A program made the position numbers and the translations under genes. A stretch of DNA of 50,773 bases from Euryarchaeota archaeon UBA86 (lineage in GTDB: Archaea; Thermoplasmatota; Poseidoniia; Poseidoniales; Thalassarchaeaceae): NCBI GenBank assembly GCA_002503055.1, contig DAQX01000019.1, forward strand, positions 1-50,773, read 5' to 3'. Below the pieces are notes generated by a model. That model was not told where the DNA came from and did not search any database. It worked only from the letters and a program-made list of their open reading frames with translations. This document shows positions 48,490 to 50,773 of this stretch, piece by piece (within the stretch, counting starts at the first letter, position 1; each line of letters starts with the position of its first letter).

Positions 48490-48925
48490 ATCGTGCGATG
48501 CCTGCGGCCGTGATGGTTACAACAACCCTGCAGTTTCCGTAGACGCAGTCGCGCTTAGACAAGGAGAGGTGGATACTGAGGCCCTACTGATACGCAGAGG
48601 GGCAGAGCCGTGGAAGGGTAGACTAGGATTCCCTGGAGGATTCGTTGAGAATGGCGAGGATCCTGAAGATGCAGTACTGCGGGAGTTGGAAGAAGAGACA
48701 GGGGTCGATGGATTCGACCCTGTTGCATTGGCCATTCATGGAGCCCCAAATAGAGACCCAAGAAAGCATGTCATTGGCCTGTTCTATCTAGTTGATGTAG
48801 ATCCAGATTCAGTACCTAGAGCCGGTGATGATGCAGCTGAAGCGTTTTGGGTACCATTGTCGGGCCTGACAGCCGAGGAATTGTCAGGTGACCATATCCG
48901 AATAGTCGAGATGTTGCGTGAGTAA
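48479..48925 (+). CDS. Nudix hydrolase
   Basis: The 148-residue protein has a complete Nudix box, GGFVENGEDPEDAVLRELEEETG, in the standard GX5EX7REUXEEXGU pattern, so it should hydrolyse a nucleoside diphosphate derivative with a divalent metal. A CDACG pair near the N-terminus could be half of a zinc site, but the second pair is not seen. I start it at the ATG at 48479, seven bases after GAGGAGG and overlapping the uppS end by 11 bases; an earlier in-frame ATG at 48338 lies inside uppS. The substrate (ADP-ribose, oxidised nucleotides or other) cannot be told from the sequence. Confidence 0.9.
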   Translation: MGSESCDACGRDGYNNPAVSVDAVALRQGEVDTEALLIRRGAEPWKGRLGFPGGFVENGEDPEDAVLRELEEETGVDGFDPVALAIHGAPNRDPRKHVIGLFYLVDVDPDSVPRAGDDAAEAFWVPLSGLTAEELSGDHIRIVEMLRE

Positions 48926-48955
48926 GCCTATCACCTGTATTCCCCTCCGGGATTC

Positions 48956-49327
48956 ATGAGCAGCAAAAAGAAAATCGACACTGGTGCAGATGTAATGGGG
49001 CCATACAGCCTTGGAATTACAGTCAAAGACCACATCTGGTTATCAGGACAGATTGACAACACACAAGACGGAATCGAGGCGCAGACTCGTGGGACTTTGG
49101 CTAAGATAGACGAACTCCTAGAGGCTGCTGGTAGCAGCAAGTACGACTTGGTGAAAGTCACAGTATTAATGACCGATATCGGAAATTACTCTGCAATGAA
49201 TGAGGTTTACTCCGAGTGGCTAGATGATGCTATGCCTCCTTCCAGAGCAGCGTACGCAGTGCGCGATCTTCCTGGGGGTGCATTGATTGAGATTGTTTGT
49301 GAGGCTTTTCGCGGAAGTGGAAGTTAG
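48956..49327 (+). CDS. RidA/YjgF family enamine/imine deaminase
   Basis: The 123-residue protein matches RidA, which hydrolyses reactive imines from amino-acid catabolism. Family segments are GPYSLGITVKDHIWLSGQID, a variant of the GPYSQA start, EAQTRGTLAKIDELLEAAG and the C-terminal PPSRAAYAVRDLPGGALIEI with the conserved arginine and the glutamate that position substrate. The length is typical. The ATG lies 30 bases after the Nudix gene and the stop overlaps the MFS start by one base. An imine-clearing role fits an amino-acid-consuming cell. Confidence 0.92.
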   Translation: MSSKKKIDTGADVMGPYSLGITVKDHIWLSGQIDNTQDGIEAQTRGTLAKIDELLEAAGSSKYDLVKVTVLMTDIGNYSAMNEVYSEWLDDAMPPSRAAYAVRDLPGGALIEIVCEAFRGSGS

Positions 49328-50595
49328 TGGCTAGCGACGAGGGGAGGGGTGCGCCCCTTTTCACGCCTGTATTGGTTGTAGGGTGCATCATCGTCCTCGT
49401 AGGATTTGCAATCCGAGCTTCATTTGGAGTGTTTCAGATACCTATCGAAGATGAATTTGGATGGCCTAGAGCAGAATTCAGTCTAGCCATAGCTATTCAG
49501 AATCTTGCATGGGGATTCGGTGCCCCAATATTTGGTGCCTTTGCAGAAAAACTTGGGGATAGAAAGGCCATTGTCCTAGGTGCAATTCTGTATGCTCTTG
49601 GCTTGGTTCTAACAACTGGAGCAGAGTCTGCATTTGCAGTTCAGTTCTACGAAGTCTTGGTAGGATTTGGAATAGCAGGTACCGGTTTCGGAGTTATCCT
49701 AGCAGTCGTTGGACGAGCTAGTGCTCCTGAGCATCGGGCCATGAGTCTGGCCATCGCTACAGCCTCTGGGTCTGCTGGCCAGATTGTGGGTCCGACTGTA
49801 GCAGTATACTTGCTCGAAAGTATGGCTTGGCAATCTGTATTCTTGATATTCGCCGTCTCAATTCTGGCTGTGCTGGTATTGCTCCCCTTCATGCGGGCTC
49901 CAGAGAGGGCCAGTAAGGAAGAGATTGAGGAAAGTCTTGGAGAGATACTTCGTATGGCTATGAAGGATCCTTCCTACATGATGATCTTCGTCGGATTCTT
50001 CTCCTGCGGCTACCAGCTGGCATTCATCACCGCACACTTTCCAGCTCTAATCACCGAAATGAGTGCTCCAATTGATGGAACGGGTTGGTGCGGAGACCTA
50101 GGAATTGAGACTACAGCTGCATTGGGTGGTTTCGCGATTTCTGTAATCGGTGCTGCAAATATTGTTGGGACCCTGATGGCTGGATGGGCCGGTAAAAGAT
50201 TTGGAAAGAAGTGGCTATTGTCAGGAATCTATGCTGGCCGCTCGATCGCAGCAGCGTGGTTCATCCTAACTCCAATAACCGCTGATTCAGTACTAATATT
50301 CTCATTCGCCATGGGATTCCTTTGGCTTGCAACAGTGCCTCTGACTAGCGGCTTAGTAGCACATATCTACGGGGTCAGATACATGGCGACTCTCTATGGA
50401 ATAGTATTCTTTTCGCATCAAATGGGTAGTTTTGTTGGAGTTTACCTAGGAGGTGTGCTGTACGATATGTATGGTAGTTACACCACTGTATGGTGGATAG
50501 GGATTGCTGTTGGAGTATTCTCTTCATTGATTCACATTCCAGTCAAGGAGGAGCCTAGGCTGGGAATAAATGCGACTGGAATTGGTAACGCTTAG
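49327..50595 (+). CDS. Major facilitator superfamily transporter
   Basis: The 422-residue protein has 12 predicted membrane helices. GAFAEKLGDRKAIVLGAILYALG is the conserved helix 2-3 loop of MFS transporters (G-x-x-x-D-R), and a second copy, GWAGKRFGKKWLLSG, marks helices 8-9. It resembles the oxalate/formate-monocarboxylate branch in the segment RASFGVFQIPIEDEFGWPRAEFS. The GTG start at 49327 overlaps the RidA stop (TAGTG), implying co-translation. Substrate unknown; an organic acid is plausible by subfamily but unproven. Confidence 0.9.
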   Translation: MASDEGRGAPLFTPVLVVGCIIVLVGFAIRASFGVFQIPIEDEFGWPRAEFSLAIAIQNLAWGFGAPIFGAFAEKLGDRKAIVLGAILYALGLVLTTGAESAFAVQFYEVLVGFGIAGTGFGVILAVVGRASAPEHRAMSLAIATASGSAGQIVGPTVAVYLLESMAWQSVFLIFAVSILAVLVLLPFMRAPERASKEEIEESLGEILRMAMKDPSYMMIFVGFFSCGYQLAFITAHFPALITEMSAPIDGTGWCGDLGIETTAALGGFAISVIGAANIVGTLMAGWAGKRFGKKWLLSGIYAGRSIAAAWFILTPITADSVLIFSFAMGFLWLATVPLTSGLVAHIYGVRYMATLYGIVFFSHQMGSFVGVYLGGVLYDMYGSYTTVWWIGIAVGVFSSLIHIPVKEEPRLGINATGIGNA

Positions 50596-50619
50596 GTGTA
50601 TCACCAATCAGCGCGATTC

Positions 50620-50773
50620 GTGAGCGTGTTCAAGGCGTACGACATTCGAGGCATCGCGGGGGATGAAATTACCCCCGAATTTGCCAATAGGCTAGGTAAA
50701 GCCGAAGCCACTCATCTCGATGTCTCTGCTGTCGCCGTAGCGAGGGACATTCGTGAATCGGGACCTGCCTTGC
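50620..50773 (+). CDS. Phosphohexomutase (phosphomannomutase/phosphoglucomutase), N-terminal part
   Basis: The frame reads MSVFKAYDIRGIAGDEITPE and continues past the edge into AVARDIRESG, matching the start of alpha-D-phosphohexomutases (KAYDIRG is the family's first motif). These enzymes move phosphate between C1 and C6 of hexoses for sugar-nucleotide synthesis. The most likely start is the GTG at 50620; GTG codons at 50596 (directly after the MFS stop) and 50626 are in frame. The catalytic phosphoserine lies beyond the window. Confidence 0.85.
   Translation, partial: MSVFKAYDIRGIAGDEITPEFANRLGKAEATHLDVSAVAVARDIRESGPAL

Noticed and set aside
1..50773. CRISPR array, insertion sequence, prophage or integrase
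   Set aside because: I saw no regularly spaced direct repeats, transposase or integrase motifs, or phage structural genes anywhere in the window.

Overview
The window reads as a chromosomal segment of an archaeon, most likely a marine, aerobic, heterotrophic member of the Thermoplasmatota close to Marine Group II (Poseidoniales). The archaeal core genes are clear: aIF1A, RIO1 kinase, a Dim2/Krr1-type KH protein, DUF63, ribosomal protein L15e, PRC-barrel and FtsZ, plus a tRNA-Tyr with the archaeal C1-G72 pair and an anticodon-loop intron. The lineage is inferred from this gene content, from an 11-gene complex I without NuoEFG, and from very large surface proteins. No marker phylogeny was possible. 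Within operons, genes are preceded by GGTGA/GGAGG-type ribosome binding sites that often overlap the upstream stop codon.

Layout. 1-4.6 kb (minus): a leucine-catabolism block, methylcrotonyl-CoA carboxylase beta subunit, methylglutaconyl-CoA hydratase, biotin carboxylase and a separate biotin carrier, then the start of a further gene. 4.7-8.1 kb (minus): aIF1A, RIO1, KH protein and DUF63 membrane protein, a translation/ribosome-assembly cluster. 8.2-20.0 kb (minus): a complete nuoABCDHIJ1J2KLMN operon. 20.1-34.8 kb (minus): five secreted or membrane-anchored proteins, including a 1492-residue subtilisin-like protease with a cytoplasmic RING/PHD-like zinc domain, a 1460-residue secreted protein and a PKD-type protein with a cytoplasmic zinc ribbon. 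34.9-36.0 kb (minus): PRC-barrel protein, L15e, tRNA-Tyr. 36.1-38.1 kb (plus): ftsZ and a small secreted protein. 38.1-43.9 kb (minus): M14 carboxypeptidase, Na+-dependent NSS transporter, GtrA-like protein, hisS. 44.0-50.8 kb (mostly plus): MscS channel, gpmA, a convergent degenerate-kinase-like membrane protein, HAD phosphatase, uppS, Nudix hydrolase, RidA, MFS transporter and the start of a phosphohexomutase.

How the parts fit: surface proteases and a carboxypeptidase would release peptides and amino acids, the NSS transporter would import amino acids, the MCC block would burn leucine, and the complex I-like enzyme would feed electrons to the respiratory chain. This suits a protein-degrading marine heterotroph.

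The most unusual signals are (i) a set of near-perfect short-loop inverted repeats that sit in almost every longer spacer, several abutting start codons; (ii) the RING/PHD-like C4HC3 tail on a surface subtilase; (iii) an apparent AUA start codon for nuoM; (iv) an aIF1A with a eukaryote-like acidic tail; and (v) a large insertion between the two ferredoxin motifs of NuoI.
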